This document shows positions 7,886 through 16,360 of a stretch of 51,988 nucleotides of DNA, piece after piece. Every line of letters begins with the position of its first letter. Positions within the stretch are counted from its first letter, which is position 1. Source of the stretch: an uncultured Collinsella sp. (lineage in GTDB: Bacteria; Actinomycetota; Coriobacteriia; Coriobacteriales; Coriobacteriaceae); contig CABRFA010000007.1 in NCBI GenBank assembly GCA_902470065.1, forward strand, positions 1-51,988, written 5' to 3'. The position numbers and the translations under genes were made by a program. Under the pieces are notes generated by a model. That model was not told where the DNA came from. It saw only the letters and a list, made by a program, of their open reading frames with translations, and ran no database searches.

Positions 7886-7952
7886 TACGTTGACTTGCTT
7901 GCCGCCTGGATGGCGTCTTGGCGCCTAGATACTTGGCTGATTTTTTGGAATG

Positions 7953-7984
7953 AAGGGGGCTCCTTGTTGGCAAGGAGCCCCCTT
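7953..7984 (-). terminator. polA terminator
   Basis: Perfect 14-bp stem AAGGGGGCTCCTTG / CAAGGAGCCCCCTT with loop TTGG. It lies 36 nt past the polA stop and has T-rich flanks on both strands, so it could work in either direction. Confidence 0.85.
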
Positions 7985-8020
7985 TCTGTTTTTGGTTGCT
8001 TTGGAATTGCGGGTGTACCC

Positions 8021-10768
8021 CTACTTGGCGTCGGCCCAGGTTATGCCGGTGCTGGCTTCGGCGATCAACGGTACGCGGAGGTCTACTACGTGCTCCATGA
8101 CGTCGCGGACCATGGCGGTGAGGCGCTCAACTTCGTTGATAGGGCACTCAAAGTCCAGTTCGTCGTGTACCTGCAGGATCATGTGGGCGGCAAAGCCCTC
8201 TTCTTCCAGGCGTCGGCTTACGCGGGCCATGGCGATCTTGATGATGTCGGCGGCGGTTCCCTGCATGGGGTGGTTCATGGCCGTGCGCTCGCCAAAGCCG
8301 CGGAGTTGCGGGTTTTTGGCCTTGAGCTCGGGAATATGGCGTCTGCGGCCATACATGGTCTCGGCGTAGCCCGTCTGCTTGGCGCGCGCCACTACGTTGT
8401 CGAGGAACGTACGCACGCCCGGGTAGGCCTCGTAGTAGCGGTCGATCATGTCGCGTGCCTCGGCCATCGAGATATGCAGCGACTGCGACAGGCCGTAAGC
8501 CTGCTGACCATACACGATGCCAAAGTTCACGGCCTTGGCGCGACTGCGCAGGTCGGGCGTTACCTCGAACACGGGAACGCCAAACACGCGCGCCGCCGTC
8601 TCGGCATGGAAGTCCTCGCCCTCGTTAAAGGCGCGCACCAAGTGCTCGTCACCCGAGAGATGCGCCAGCAGACGCAGCTCGATCTGCGAGTAGTCCACCG
8701 CCAAAAAGACGCTTCCCTCGCCTGCCGAAAACGCCGTCTTGACGGTACGACCCAGCTCCGAGCGCGTCGGGATGTTCTGCAGGTTCGGGTCGCTCGAGGA
8801 CAGACGCCCCGTTGCTGTGATGGTCTGGTTGTACGTAGTGTGCACACGACCGTCACCACGGCGTAGCGGGCCCAGCGTGTCCAGATAGGTGGACTTGATT
8901 TTGGACTTCTCACGCCAGTCCAAAATCAGGCGCACGATCTCGTGGTCGCGGGCAAGGTCACTCAGCACCTTGGCGTTGGTCGAATAATAGCCGCGCTTAG
9001 TCTTCTTGAGGCCCTTGGTCGGAAGCCCCATCACATCAAAGAGCACATGCGACAGCTGCATGGGACTGCCAATATTAAAGGTCTCGTCACCCGCCAGGTC
9101 ACGAATGCTGCGCTCGACCTCGGCAATCTGAGTCGCCAGGCCCTCGGACAGACTATGCAGACGGTCGGGGTCTACGAGCATGCCCGCGCGCTCCATCTTG
9201 GCAAGCACCGGCACAAGCGGCATCTCGATGCCGTCGAACACGTTGGTGGCGTTCTCACGGGCCATGCGGTCGCGCAGCGGTGCGACCAGCGCCAGCGTTA
9301 AGGCCGCCGTGCGAGCGGCGGGCGCGGGGGCGTCCTCGCCGGCACCCTCTGCACCGCGCGCCGCAGGCAGCGCCATCTGCAGATAGGTATCGGCCAGATA
9401 CGCCTCATCGAACTCGGAGCGGTCGGAATCCAGCAGGTAGGCGGCAACCACGGTATCGAAGATGCGCGTGGAATCGACTGCCAGCGGGTCCATAAGCTCG
9501 GGCTCAGAAGAATCGATGGGCGAAAGCTCGTGCAACAGCGCCTTCATATCCGGGCTCGCCACGCGACCCTCCATAAACAGACGCGCGAGCACGCCGGCAA
9601 TCACGCCGTGGACGAAGTTGAAGCCCTCAACCTCAGCCGCCGCACAGCTGTCGCCCTCCTCGAGCGCGAACAGGCCCTTGGACGTCGCCAACCACAGCGT
9701 GCGCGTCAGTCCAAAGAGCGCGCCCTCTTCCTTGTCGTCGTCCACCACGGCGGCGACCCACTCGCCGGCATCAATCGCGCGGGAGACCTCAGCCGCAACG
9801 GCACCAAGCGCGTCAGCATCGCCGGCGGCTGAGCGAACCATAGCAGGTATCTCAAACACACTGGAGGCAGCAGCCCCGCCCTCGCCGCCGATCAGCGCCA
9901 AGAAACGGTTCTGCATGGCGGTGATACCAAGCGTACCCAGCGCCGCGGAAACCTCATCGGCAGAAAACGCTGGGAAGGACGTCGCCTCAAAGTCGAGCTC
10001 GACGGGCGCATCGGTGCGAATTGTCGCAACCTTGCGACTCAGTAGTGCGTCATCGATGTGTGCACGCAGGTTCTCGCCCATCTTGCCCTTGACCTCGTCG
10101 GCATGCGCGATGACTTCGTCCAGGCTACCGTACTTCGCAATGAGCGCACTCGCCTTTTTGGGGCCGATGCCCGGTACGCCGGGGATGTTATCCGACGTGT
10201 CGCCCTTCAGACCGTAAAAATCGGGCACAAGCGCCGGCGTAATGCCGTGATACAGGTCATCCACGCTCTCGGGCGTCATAATCGCTACGTCGGACAGGCC
10301 CTTACGGGTCGAGACCACGTTGACGTGCTCGGTAACAAGCTGATACATGTCGCGATCACCGGTCACCAGCAGCATGTCACAGCCGGCCTGCTCGCCCAAG
10401 CGCGCCATGGTTCCCAGGATATCGTCGCCTTCCCAGCCCTCGGACTGCAGAATCGGCACGTTGAGCGCGGTGAGCAGCTCCTTAATCATAGGGAACTGCG
10501 CATGCAGATCGGGGTCCATGGGCGGGCGTTGCGCCTTATACTGCGGCAGCATCTCCATGCGCACGCGCGGCTTGCCCTTATCAAACGCCACGACCACGCC
10601 GTCGGGGTTAAAGGCATCGATCATCTTAAGAAACATGTTCAGGAAGCCGAAGATCGCGTTGGTGGGGCGACCGTCCGGCGCGTTCATAGTCGGCGGCACG
10701 GCGTGGAAGGCGCGATGCATGAGCGAGTTGCCGTCGATAACGGCAAAGGTGCGGCGCTTGTCAGACAT
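8021..10768 (-). CDS. polA: DNA polymerase I
   Basis: 915 residues: N-terminal 5' nuclease (about 1-300, with DGNSLMHRAFHA and GVPGIGPKKASALIAKYGS), a middle region (about 300-540) and the family A polymerase (about 540-915). Polymerase motifs are DYSQIELRLLAHLSGDE (A), RSRAKAVNFGIVYGQQAYG (B) and LQVHDELDFE (C). It fills gaps and removes RNA primers. The middle region aligns in position with the 3'-5' exonuclease domain. I see no DxE metal-binding motif I and no motif III aspartate, so proofreading is probably lost. The start ATG follows GCGAGG. Divergent from the M18 gene. Confidence 0.96.
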   Translation of the reverse strand: MSDKRRTFAVIDGNSLMHRAFHAVPPTMNAPDGRPTNAIFGFLNMFLKMIDAFNPDGVVVAFDKGKPRVRMEMLPQYKAQRPPMDPDLHAQFPMIKELLTALNVPILQSEGWEGDDILGTMARLGEQAGCDMLLVTGDRDMYQLVTEHVNVVSTRKGLSDVAIMTPESVDDLYHGITPALVPDFYGLKGDTSDNIPGVPGIGPKKASALIAKYGSLDEVIAHADEVKGKMGENLRAHIDDALLSRKVATIRTDAPVELDFEATSFPAFSADEVSAALGTLGITAMQNRFLALIGGEGGAAASSVFEIPAMVRSAAGDADALGAVAAEVSRAIDAGEWVAAVVDDDKEEGALFGLTRTLWLATSKGLFALEEGDSCAAAEVEGFNFVHGVIAGVLARLFMEGRVASPDMKALLHELSPIDSSEPELMDPLAVDSTRIFDTVVAAYLLDSDRSEFDEAYLADTYLQMALPAARGAEGAGEDAPAPAARTAALTLALVAPLRDRMARENATNVFDGIEMPLVPVLAKMERAGMLVDPDRLHSLSEGLATQIAEVERSIRDLAGDETFNIGSPMQLSHVLFDVMGLPTKGLKKTKRGYYSTNAKVLSDLARDHEIVRLILDWREKSKIKSTYLDTLGPLRRGDGRVHTTYNQTITATGRLSSSDPNLQNIPTRSELGRTVKTAFSAGEGSVFLAVDYSQIELRLLAHLSGDEHLVRAFNEGEDFHAETAARVFGVPVFEVTPDLRSRAKAVNFGIVYGQQAYGLSQSLHISMAEARDMIDRYYEAYPGVRTFLDNVVARAKQTGYAETMYGRRRHIPELKAKNPQLRGFGERTAMNHPMQGTAADIIKIAMARVSRRLEEEGFAAHMILQVHDELDFECPINEVERLTAMVRDVMEHVVDLRVPLIAEASTGITWADAK

Positions 10769-10934
10769 ATTGAATACCTCGCTTTAGGCTGGGCACGGTT
10801 TGCTCACTCCAGTTTACACGCTCCCCGCCCCGCGGCCACCTCACATCAAGCTCCCCCGCCACCGTGAGCCCGCGCGTGATACGATGGCTCACGGTACATC
10901 AACCAGCACGATCGATCCGAAAGGAGCCTGCGTC

Positions 10935-12332
10935 ATGGAGCGTCCCTGCGCATGGAAAAAGTACACGCCACAGCAAATCGAAGAGCTCGAGGAGCTTTGC
11001 CGCGGCTATAAGCAGTTTTTGAGTGAGAACAAAACCGAGCGCCTGTGCGTCAAGGCCGGCATCAAGATGGCCGAGGAGGCGGGATACGTCGACCTGGAGA
11101 CCGTAATCGCCGAAGGCCGCGAGCTCAAGGCAGGCGACAAGGTGTATGCCGCCAATCACGGCAAGGACCTCATGCTCGTCAACCTGGGCACCGCCCCGCT
11201 CGAGCAGGGCTTTAACATCCTGGGCGCGCACGTGGACTCGCCGCGCCTGGACCTTAAGCAGAACCCCGCCTTCGAGGCCGGCGACATGGCTTATCTCGAC
11301 ACGCACTACTACGGCGGCGTCAAGAGCTACCACTGGGTGGCCTCCCCGCTCGCACTCGTGGGCGTCATCTGCAAAAAGGACGGCACCACCGTCGACATCA
11401 ATATCGGCGACAAGGCCGACGACCCGGTCTTTACCATCTCCGACCTACTGATCCATCTCTCGAGCGAGCAGATGGCCAAGCCCGCCAAGGACGCCGTCGA
11501 CGCCGAGATTCTCGACGTGATCGTGGGCGGCCGTCCCGTCAAGTTCGATGAGGACGACATGGACGCTTCCAAGGAGCCCGTCAAGCAGATGTTCTTGGAC
11601 ATCCTCAAAGAGCAGTACGGCGTCGAGGAGGAGGACTTCCTCTCCGCCGAGATCGAGGTCGTGCCCGCCGGCCCCGCCCGCGACATGGGCCTCGACCGCT
11701 CCATGATTCTGGGCTATGGCCATGACGACCGCGTCTGTGCCTACCCGTCCATGCTCGCCCAGATTAATGTGGCCAATGTCGAGCGCACGAGCATCACGCT
11801 CATCGTCGACAAGGAGGAAATTGGCTCCGTAGGCGCCACCGGCATGACAAGCCGCTTCTTCGAGAACACCGTCGCCGAGATCATGACGCTCGCCGGCGAG
11901 GATAGCCCGCTGGCCCTGCGCCGCGCACTCGCCCGCAGCCGCATGCTCTCCTCCGACGTGTCCGCCGGCTTCGACCCGGGCTATGCCGGCAAGTTCGAGA
12001 CCAAAAACGCCGCCTTTATGGGTCGCGGCCTGTGCTTTAACAAGTACACGGGCAGCCGCGGCAAGGGTGGCTCCAACGACGCCGACGCCGAGTATGTGGC
12101 CCTCATCCGCGACATCATGGACGAGGCGGGCGTGGACTTCCAGACCTGCGAGCTCGGCCGCGTCAACGCTGGTGGCGGCGGCACCATCGCCTACATCATG
12201 GCCAAGTACGGCATGAACGTCATCGACTCCGGCGTTGCCGTCCTGTCCATGCACGCCCTGTGGGAGGTCGCCAACAAGGCCGACATCTACGAGGCCTACC
12301 GCGGCTACAAGGCCTTCCTCGAGCGCGCCTAA
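10935..12332 (+). CDS. M18 family aminopeptidase
   Basis: 465 residues, the expected M18 length. Zinc-dependent aminopeptidases of this family remove acidic or neutral N-terminal residues in the cytosol. Visible family segments are GAHVDSPRLDLKQNP with metal-binding His and Asp, DTHYYGGVKSYHW, DKEEIGSVGATGMTS with catalytic Glu, and NAGGGGTIAYIMAKYGMNV. The last segment before the C-terminus, GVAVLSMHALWE, carries a metal-binding His. The open frame extends to 10800, but the ATG at 10935 follows AAAGGAGCCTGCGTC and is preferred. Followed by a long hairpin with a T-run, then yaaA. Confidence 0.92.
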   Translation: MERPCAWKKYTPQQIEELEELCRGYKQFLSENKTERLCVKAGIKMAEEAGYVDLETVIAEGRELKAGDKVYAANHGKDLMLVNLGTAPLEQGFNILGAHVDSPRLDLKQNPAFEAGDMAYLDTHYYGGVKSYHWVASPLALVGVICKKDGTTVDINIGDKADDPVFTISDLLIHLSSEQMAKPAKDAVDAEILDVIVGGRPVKFDEDDMDASKEPVKQMFLDILKEQYGVEEEDFLSAEIEVVPAGPARDMGLDRSMILGYGHDDRVCAYPSMLAQINVANVERTSITLIVDKEEIGSVGATGMTSRFFENTVAEIMTLAGEDSPLALRRALARSRMLSSDVSAGFDPGYAGKFETKNAAFMGRGLCFNKYTGSRGKGGSNDADAEYVALIRDIMDEAGVDFQTCELGRVNAGGGGTIAYIMAKYGMNVIDSGVAVLSMHALWEVANKADIYEAYRGYKAFLERA

Positions 12333-12347
12333 CCAACCCTTCATCAG

Positions 12348-12410
12348 TTGCGGTGAAATACGGACTAAACTGGCCCATAAACGGCCAAAACAGACCGTAT
12401 TCCACCGCAA
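12348..12410 (+). terminator. Long hairpin terminator after the M18 gene
   Basis: Arms TTGCGGTGAAATACGG (12348-12363) and CCGTATTCCACCGCAA (12395-12410) pair with one mismatch. The 31-nt interior carries a TGGCC/GGCCA mini-stem. A T-run (TTTCTTTTTT) follows directly, so termination of the M18 transcript is likely. The ribosome site of yaaA follows only a few bases later, so some read-through or attenuation between the two genes is possible. Confidence 0.75.
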
Positions 12411-12435
12411 TTTCTTTTTTGGCAGAGGAGAGTTC

Positions 12436-13245
12436 ATGCTGCAGGTCATCATTTCGCCCGCCAAGCAGATGCGCGCGGCCCAAGATGCTTTTGAAGTCCT
12501 GGGCATCCCACCCTTTGTGCGCGAGACGGCTCGCCTCCACCGCGCACTGCTAGATATCGAGCGGAATGAAGGCAGCGGCGGCCTGCAGGCGCTGTGGAAC
12601 GTGAGTGACAAACTGCTGGGGCCTTGCCTCAACACCCTGCATGAGTTCGGGCCCATCCTGAAAAGCGGCGATCTCGACAATCCCGCACTCGCTCGCCACC
12701 TCTCCCCTGCCGTCATGTCCTATCACGGCATTCAATACCAGAGCATGGCACCCGAGGTGATGGATTCCGCGCAGCTCGCATGGCTGCAAGACCATCTGTG
12801 GATCCTCTCCGGCCTCTACGGGTGCGTTCGTCCCTTTCATGCCGTCGAACCGTATCGGCTGGAGATGGGCGCGAAGCTCGCCGTTGACGATGCCCGAGAC
12901 CTCTACGCGTTTTGGAGCGACAAGCTCGCGCGGGCTATCGCCCCGGCAGGCTCAAACACCACGATCGTCAACCTCGCCAGCGTAGAGTATGCCAAAGCCG
13001 TTCTGCCCCACCTCGCGGGCGACGCCACGGCCGTCACATGCCTCTTTGGCGAGGGTATCCGCAACGGGAAGCCCATCCAACGGTCGACCGCCAGCAAAAA
13101 GGCGCGCGGCTCCATGGTGCGGTGGATGGCAGAAAACAAGCTCGAGGATGCAAGCGAACTCACCGCATTCAATATCGGCTATCGGCACATCCCCGAGCTT
13201 TCAGACAAAAACACCCTGGTTTTCATGAACGCGCAGGCACAATAG
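12436..13245 (+). CDS. yaaA: Peroxide stress protein YaaA (DUF328/UPF0246)
   Basis: 269 residues. YaaA proteins limit free iron and protect DNA and proteins from peroxide; they bind DNA and share a helix-hairpin-helix-like fold. Family segments seen: MLQVIISPAKQM at the start, LSPAVMSYHGIQYQSM, LWILSGLYGCVRPFHAVEPYRLEMG, NLASVEYAKAVLP and the C-terminal KKARGSMVRWMAEN. The ATG at 12436 follows GAGGAGAGTTC; the longer open frame upstream overlaps the M18 gene and is rejected. It lies tail to tail with the next, minus-strand gene (23 nt apart). Confidence 0.92.
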   Translation: MLQVIISPAKQMRAAQDAFEVLGIPPFVRETARLHRALLDIERNEGSGGLQALWNVSDKLLGPCLNTLHEFGPILKSGDLDNPALARHLSPAVMSYHGIQYQSMAPEVMDSAQLAWLQDHLWILSGLYGCVRPFHAVEPYRLEMGAKLAVDDARDLYAFWSDKLARAIAPAGSNTTIVNLASVEYAKAVLPHLAGDATAVTCLFGEGIRNGKPIQRSTASKKARGSMVRWMAENKLEDASELTAFNIGYRHIPELSDKNTLVFMNAQAQ

Positions 13246-13268
13246 GCCCGCCGTTTCCAAACACCCCA

Positions 13269-13784
13269 TTACTCCGCCAAGCCATCGGCCTTTGCAATCT
13301 CGCTCGTCGAGCCATCTTGGTAGGTAATCTTAACGTGCTCTACGTCGGATACCGTAACGCCCGACGGAGGTTCCAGACGCCACTCCGTCAGAGCGATATC
13401 CATGGTCGTGGGCACGCCCCCTTGATCTTTGAGCTTCACCGTGAGTGTTTTGATTGCCGCATCAAACGTCACGCGTTCGATTTCCTCGCCCGGAATAGAC
13501 CCGCCGCTCAGCTGCAGCTGCACAAACTCGTCGCACGGATACCAATAGTCGCCCGGTGCGGCAACCGTGTTGCCACCAGAAACTTTCATGGTCATAATCG
13601 GCAGGCCCTCGTCGGCTTCAAACTCCCAGGCGGCGCCGCCACGACCGCCGAACGTCCAAATACAAAAGGCAATCACCAGCACGGCAAGCACCGCAAAACC
13701 AATCGCGACCAACCCATGGTGCGCACGGCTTTCCTCGGCCGATACATCCCATTGCGTCTCTCGATATAGATGCTTGTCTTCCAT
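13269..13784 (-). CDS. Membrane-anchored protein of unknown function
   Basis: 171 residues. A short charged N-terminus (MEDKHLYRETQWDVSAEE) is followed by one hydrophobic helix at about residues 24-45 and a C-terminal part of about 125 residues expected outside the membrane. That part is beta-rich in appearance with repeated short acidic/glycine segments. No family motif recognised. The ATG at 13784 follows GGGGAGG; the frame continues antisense through thiC, but that part is not coding. Divergent from the thiC riboswitch, convergent with yaaA. Confidence 0.7.
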   Translation of the reverse strand: MEDKHLYRETQWDVSAEESRAHHGLVAIGFAVLAVLVIAFCIWTFGGRGGAAWEFEADEGLPIMTMKVSGGNTVAAPGDYWYPCDEFVQLQLSGGSIPGEEIERVTFDAAIKTLTVKLKDQGGVPTTMDIALTEWRLEPPSGVTVSDVEHVKITYQDGSTSEIAKADGLAE

Positions 13785-13834
13785 GTACGCCTCCCCACAG
13801 GCACGCTCGTTAGGCCAATCGTACCCATTCGAGC

Positions 13835-13840
13835 TATACT
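13835..13840 (+). promoter_or_regulatory. Putative -10 element of the thiC promoter
   Basis: TATACT lies 17 nt before the TPP aptamer, placing the transcript start at the base of the riboswitch. The -35 partner (TTAGGC around 13810-13815) is weak. Confidence 0.4.
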
Positions 13841-13856
13841 TGAGCCCATTACATAA

Positions 13857-13951
13857 ACGGGGAGCTTGCAGGACAAGACGGCAGGCTGAGACTGGGCGCG
13901 CCCGCCCTGACCCGCAAACCTGATATGGGTAATGCCAACGAAGGGAGCCGT
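13857..13951 (+). promoter_or_regulatory. TPP riboswitch (THI element)
   Basis: Conserved TPP aptamer segments occur in order: ACGGGGAGC, GGCTGAGA, ACCCGC, ACCTGAT and GGGTAATGCCAACGAAGGGA. The closing stem pairs ACGG (13857-13860) with CCGT (13948-13951). The thiC ribosome site AAGGGAG (13941-13947) is part of the 3' side of the aptamer, so ligand binding would hide it. That predicts translational repression of thiC when thiamine pyrophosphate is plentiful. No separate terminator is seen between aptamer and gene. Confidence 0.95.
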
Positions 13952-13955
13952 GCCA

Positions 13956-15290
13956 ATGAGCACACAGACCGAGCCCAAGCTCGTCACGCAAATCGACTTC
14001 GCCCGTGCCGGGCAGATCACGCCGCAGATGAAGGAAGTCGCCGAGCGCGAGCATCGCGACCCCGAGTACATCCGCGAGCGCGTGGCCGACGGCCGCATCG
14101 CCATTCCCGCCAACATCGTGCATATCAAAAAGGGCATGCGCGCCTTTGGCGTCGGTGAGGGCCTGTCCACCAAGGTCAACGTCAACCTGGGCATCTCGGG
14201 CGACAAGGCCGATGCCGCCGAGGAATGGAAGAAGGTCAAGATCGCTGAGGACTTTGGCGCCGACGCCATCATGGACCTCTCCAACTCGGGCAAGACGCGT
14301 CAGTTCCGCCAGCAGCTCATCGACGAGACCCCGCTCATGGTGGGCACCGTCCCCATGTACGACGCCATCGGCTACATGGAAAAGCCGCTGGTCAAGCTTA
14401 CCAAGGACGACCTGTTCGAGGTCGTGCGCGCGCACGCCGAGGACGGCGTGGACTTTATGACCATCCACTGCGGCATCAACAAGTCGGTCACCAAGACCTT
14501 TAAGGAGACCGGCCGCCTCATGAACATCGTGAGCCGCGGCGGCTCGCTGCTGTTTGGTTGGATGGAGGTCACCGGCAACGAGAACCCCTTCTATGAGTTC
14601 TACGATGAGTTGCTCGAGATTTGCCACGAGTACGACGTGACGATTTCGCTCGGCGACTCCTGCCGCCCGGGCTGCCTCTACGACTCCAACGACGCCACCG
14701 AGACCGCCGAGATGATCGAGCTGGGCAAGCTATGCAAGCGTGCTTGGGCCGCCGGCGTCCAGGTCATGGTCGAGGGCCCGGGTCACATGGCGCTCGACGA
14801 GATCGCCGCCAACATGAAACTGCAGAAGCGCCTGTGCCACAATGCTCCGTTCTATGTGCTCGGGCCGCTGGTGACCGATATCGGCGTGGGTTACGACCAC
14901 ATCACCGCTGCCATCGGCGGCGCCATCTCCGCCAGCTCCGGTGCCGACTTCCTGTGCTACGTGACACCGGCAGAGCACCTATGCCTGCCCAACGCCCAGG
15001 ATGTGCTCGACGGCCTCATGGCCACCAAGATCGCCGCACACGCCGCCGACATCGCCAAAAAGGTGCCCCACGCCCGCGACATGGACGACAAGATGGGCCA
15101 GGCACGCCGCAAGCTTGACTGGGACGCCATGTGGGAGTGCGCGCTCGACCCGGTTACGGGCAAGAAGCGCTACGAGGAGTCCCCCGCCGCCACCGAGGGC
15201 ACTTGCACCATGTGTGGCAAGATGTGCGCCGTCCGCACCGTTAACAAGGTGTTCGAAGGCACGACGATCGACCTCGGCATGGAGGACTAA
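13956..15290 (+). CDS. thiC: Phosphomethylpyrimidine synthase
   Basis: 444 residues, the short anaerobe-type ThiC. This radical-SAM enzyme rearranges aminoimidazole ribotide into HMP phosphate, the thiamine pyrimidine. Conserved parts include SNSGKTRQFRQQ, DFMTIHCGIN, SLGDSCRPGCLYDSND and EGPGHMALDEI. The C-terminal cluster-binding motif reads CTMCGKMC, a CX2CX3C spacing as I read it. The ATG at 13956 is 8 nt after AAGGGAG in the riboswitch; an in-frame ATG at 13932 falls inside the aptamer and is rejected. thiD follows after 178 nt. Confidence 0.96.
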   Translation: MSTQTEPKLVTQIDFARAGQITPQMKEVAEREHRDPEYIRERVADGRIAIPANIVHIKKGMRAFGVGEGLSTKVNVNLGISGDKADAAEEWKKVKIAEDFGADAIMDLSNSGKTRQFRQQLIDETPLMVGTVPMYDAIGYMEKPLVKLTKDDLFEVVRAHAEDGVDFMTIHCGINKSVTKTFKETGRLMNIVSRGGSLLFGWMEVTGNENPFYEFYDELLEICHEYDVTISLGDSCRPGCLYDSNDATETAEMIELGKLCKRAWAAGVQVMVEGPGHMALDEIAANMKLQKRLCHNAPFYVLGPLVTDIGVGYDHITAAIGGAISASSGADFLCYVTPAEHLCLPNAQDVLDGLMATKIAAHAADIAKKVPHARDMDDKMGQARRKLDWDAMWECALDPVTGKKRYEESPAATEGTCTMCGKMCAVRTVNKVFEGTTIDLGMED

Positions 15291-15334
15291 CTCGTCACCG
15301 GAGCCACAAACGGCCACAAGGTGTTCGTCAATTG

Positions 15335-15422
15335 TTGACATGTGAACATTTGCCTGCATTTGCGTAAAAATTGCATCTCGCGCCCGGGTTCGGCATATCG
15401 CCGGCCCGGGCATCTTTATAAT
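15335..15422 (+). promoter_or_regulatory. thiC-thiD spacer: hairpin and promoter-like elements
   Basis: TTGACA (15335-15340) lies within an imperfect palindrome TGTTGACATGTGAACA. A GC-rich hairpin (15382-15411, arms GCCCGGG/CCCGGGC with an inner CGGC/GCCG) follows, then TATAAT at 15417-15422, 47 nt before the thiD ATG. The hairpin could end thiC transcripts, and the TATAAT could serve a thiD promoter, but its -35 is unclear. This is a suggestion, not a mapped promoter. Confidence 0.35.
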
Positions 15423-15468
15423 GCGGGGTAAAAGACCCATTTGAATCCGACCGGACAAGGGAGCGAAC

Positions 15469-16299
15469 ATGGATCACAGTAAGGTACCAGCCGTTCTATC
15501 CATCGCAGGATCCGATTCCAGCGGTGGCGCCGGCATTCAGGCAGACATCAAGACCATCACGGCGCACCGTCTGTATGCCGAAACAGCCATCACGGCCATC
15601 ACCGCACAAAACACGCTCGGTGTCACCGCCGTGCAGAATGTCTCCCCGGATATTGTCGCGGCGCAGATCGATGCCGTCTTTGACGATATCCGACCCAGCG
15701 CCGTCAAGATCGGCATGGTTTCCTCTGCTGAGATTATCGAGGTTATCGCCGACCGCCTGAGTGCCTGGGACGCACAAAATATCGTCGTCGATCCCGTCAT
15801 GGTCGCCACTTCGGGCGCTCGCCTCATTGCCGAGGATGCCGCCGAGGCGCTCACACGTCGCCTGTTCCCGTTGGCGACCGTCATCACGCCCAACATTCCC
15901 GAGGCCATGGCGCTGCTCGACTACGAGGTCGATTCCGAGCGCACGCAGCAAAACGCTGCCATGCTCCTCACCCGCCGCTTTGGCTGCGCGTCCCTCGTTA
16001 AGGGCGGGCATTTTGTCAACGAGGCCAACGATGTGCTAGCAGAGCCCGCGCCGCTCGATGACGAGGGCAACCACCTGGGCGATCCGCTCACCACGTGGTT
16101 CCGCCATAAGCGCATCGAGACCGGTAACACGCATGGCACCGGCTGCACGCTCTCGTCCGCCATCGCCTGTGCGCTGGCGCAGGGCATGGATCTTGCCGAC
16201 GCCATCAATGCCGGCAAGGCCTACCTAACGGGCGCTCTCGCCGCCGGCTTTGACATGGGCAAAGGCTCCGGCCCCGTCAACCACATGTGGCAGTACTAA
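15469..16299 (+). CDS. thiD: Hydroxymethylpyrimidine / phosphomethylpyrimidine kinase
   Basis: 276 residues, normal for ThiD of the ribokinase superfamily. It phosphorylates HMP and HMP phosphate before coupling to the thiazole. AGSDSSGGAGIQADIKT at the N-terminus binds the pyrimidine, KIGMVSS and VVDPVMVATSGARL follow, and GTGCTLSSAIACALA near the C-terminus holds the catalytic aspartate region (HGTGCT). The ATG follows CAAGGGAGCGAAC. It is downstream of thiC but not clearly within the riboswitch transcript. Some homologues also act on pyridoxine. Confidence 0.94.
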   Translation: MDHSKVPAVLSIAGSDSSGGAGIQADIKTITAHRLYAETAITAITAQNTLGVTAVQNVSPDIVAAQIDAVFDDIRPSAVKIGMVSSAEIIEVIADRLSAWDAQNIVVDPVMVATSGARLIAEDAAEALTRRLFPLATVITPNIPEAMALLDYEVDSERTQQNAAMLLTRRFGCASLVKGGHFVNEANDVLAEPAPLDDEGNHLGDPLTTWFRHKRIETGNTHGTGCTLSSAIACALAQGMDLADAINAGKAYLTGALAAGFDMGKGSGPVNHMWQY

Positions 16300-16313
16300 G
16301 ATTCGCAGTCCAA

Positions 16314-16350
16314 AACCACCGCAAAGGGGACAGACACCTTTGCGGTGGTT
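16314..16350. repeat. REP-like hairpin with GGGGACAGACACC core
   Basis: Perfect 14-bp arms AACCACCGCAAAGG / CCTTTGCGGTGGTT with a 9-nt loop, 15 nt after the thiD stop. The core resembles the GGGGACAGxCACC palindromic repeats seen between genes in many bacteria, some linked to RAYT transposases (family knowledge from memory). It may also end thiD transcription. It directly precedes the triple palindrome array. Confidence 0.7.
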
Positions 16351-16360
16351 CCCACAGACA

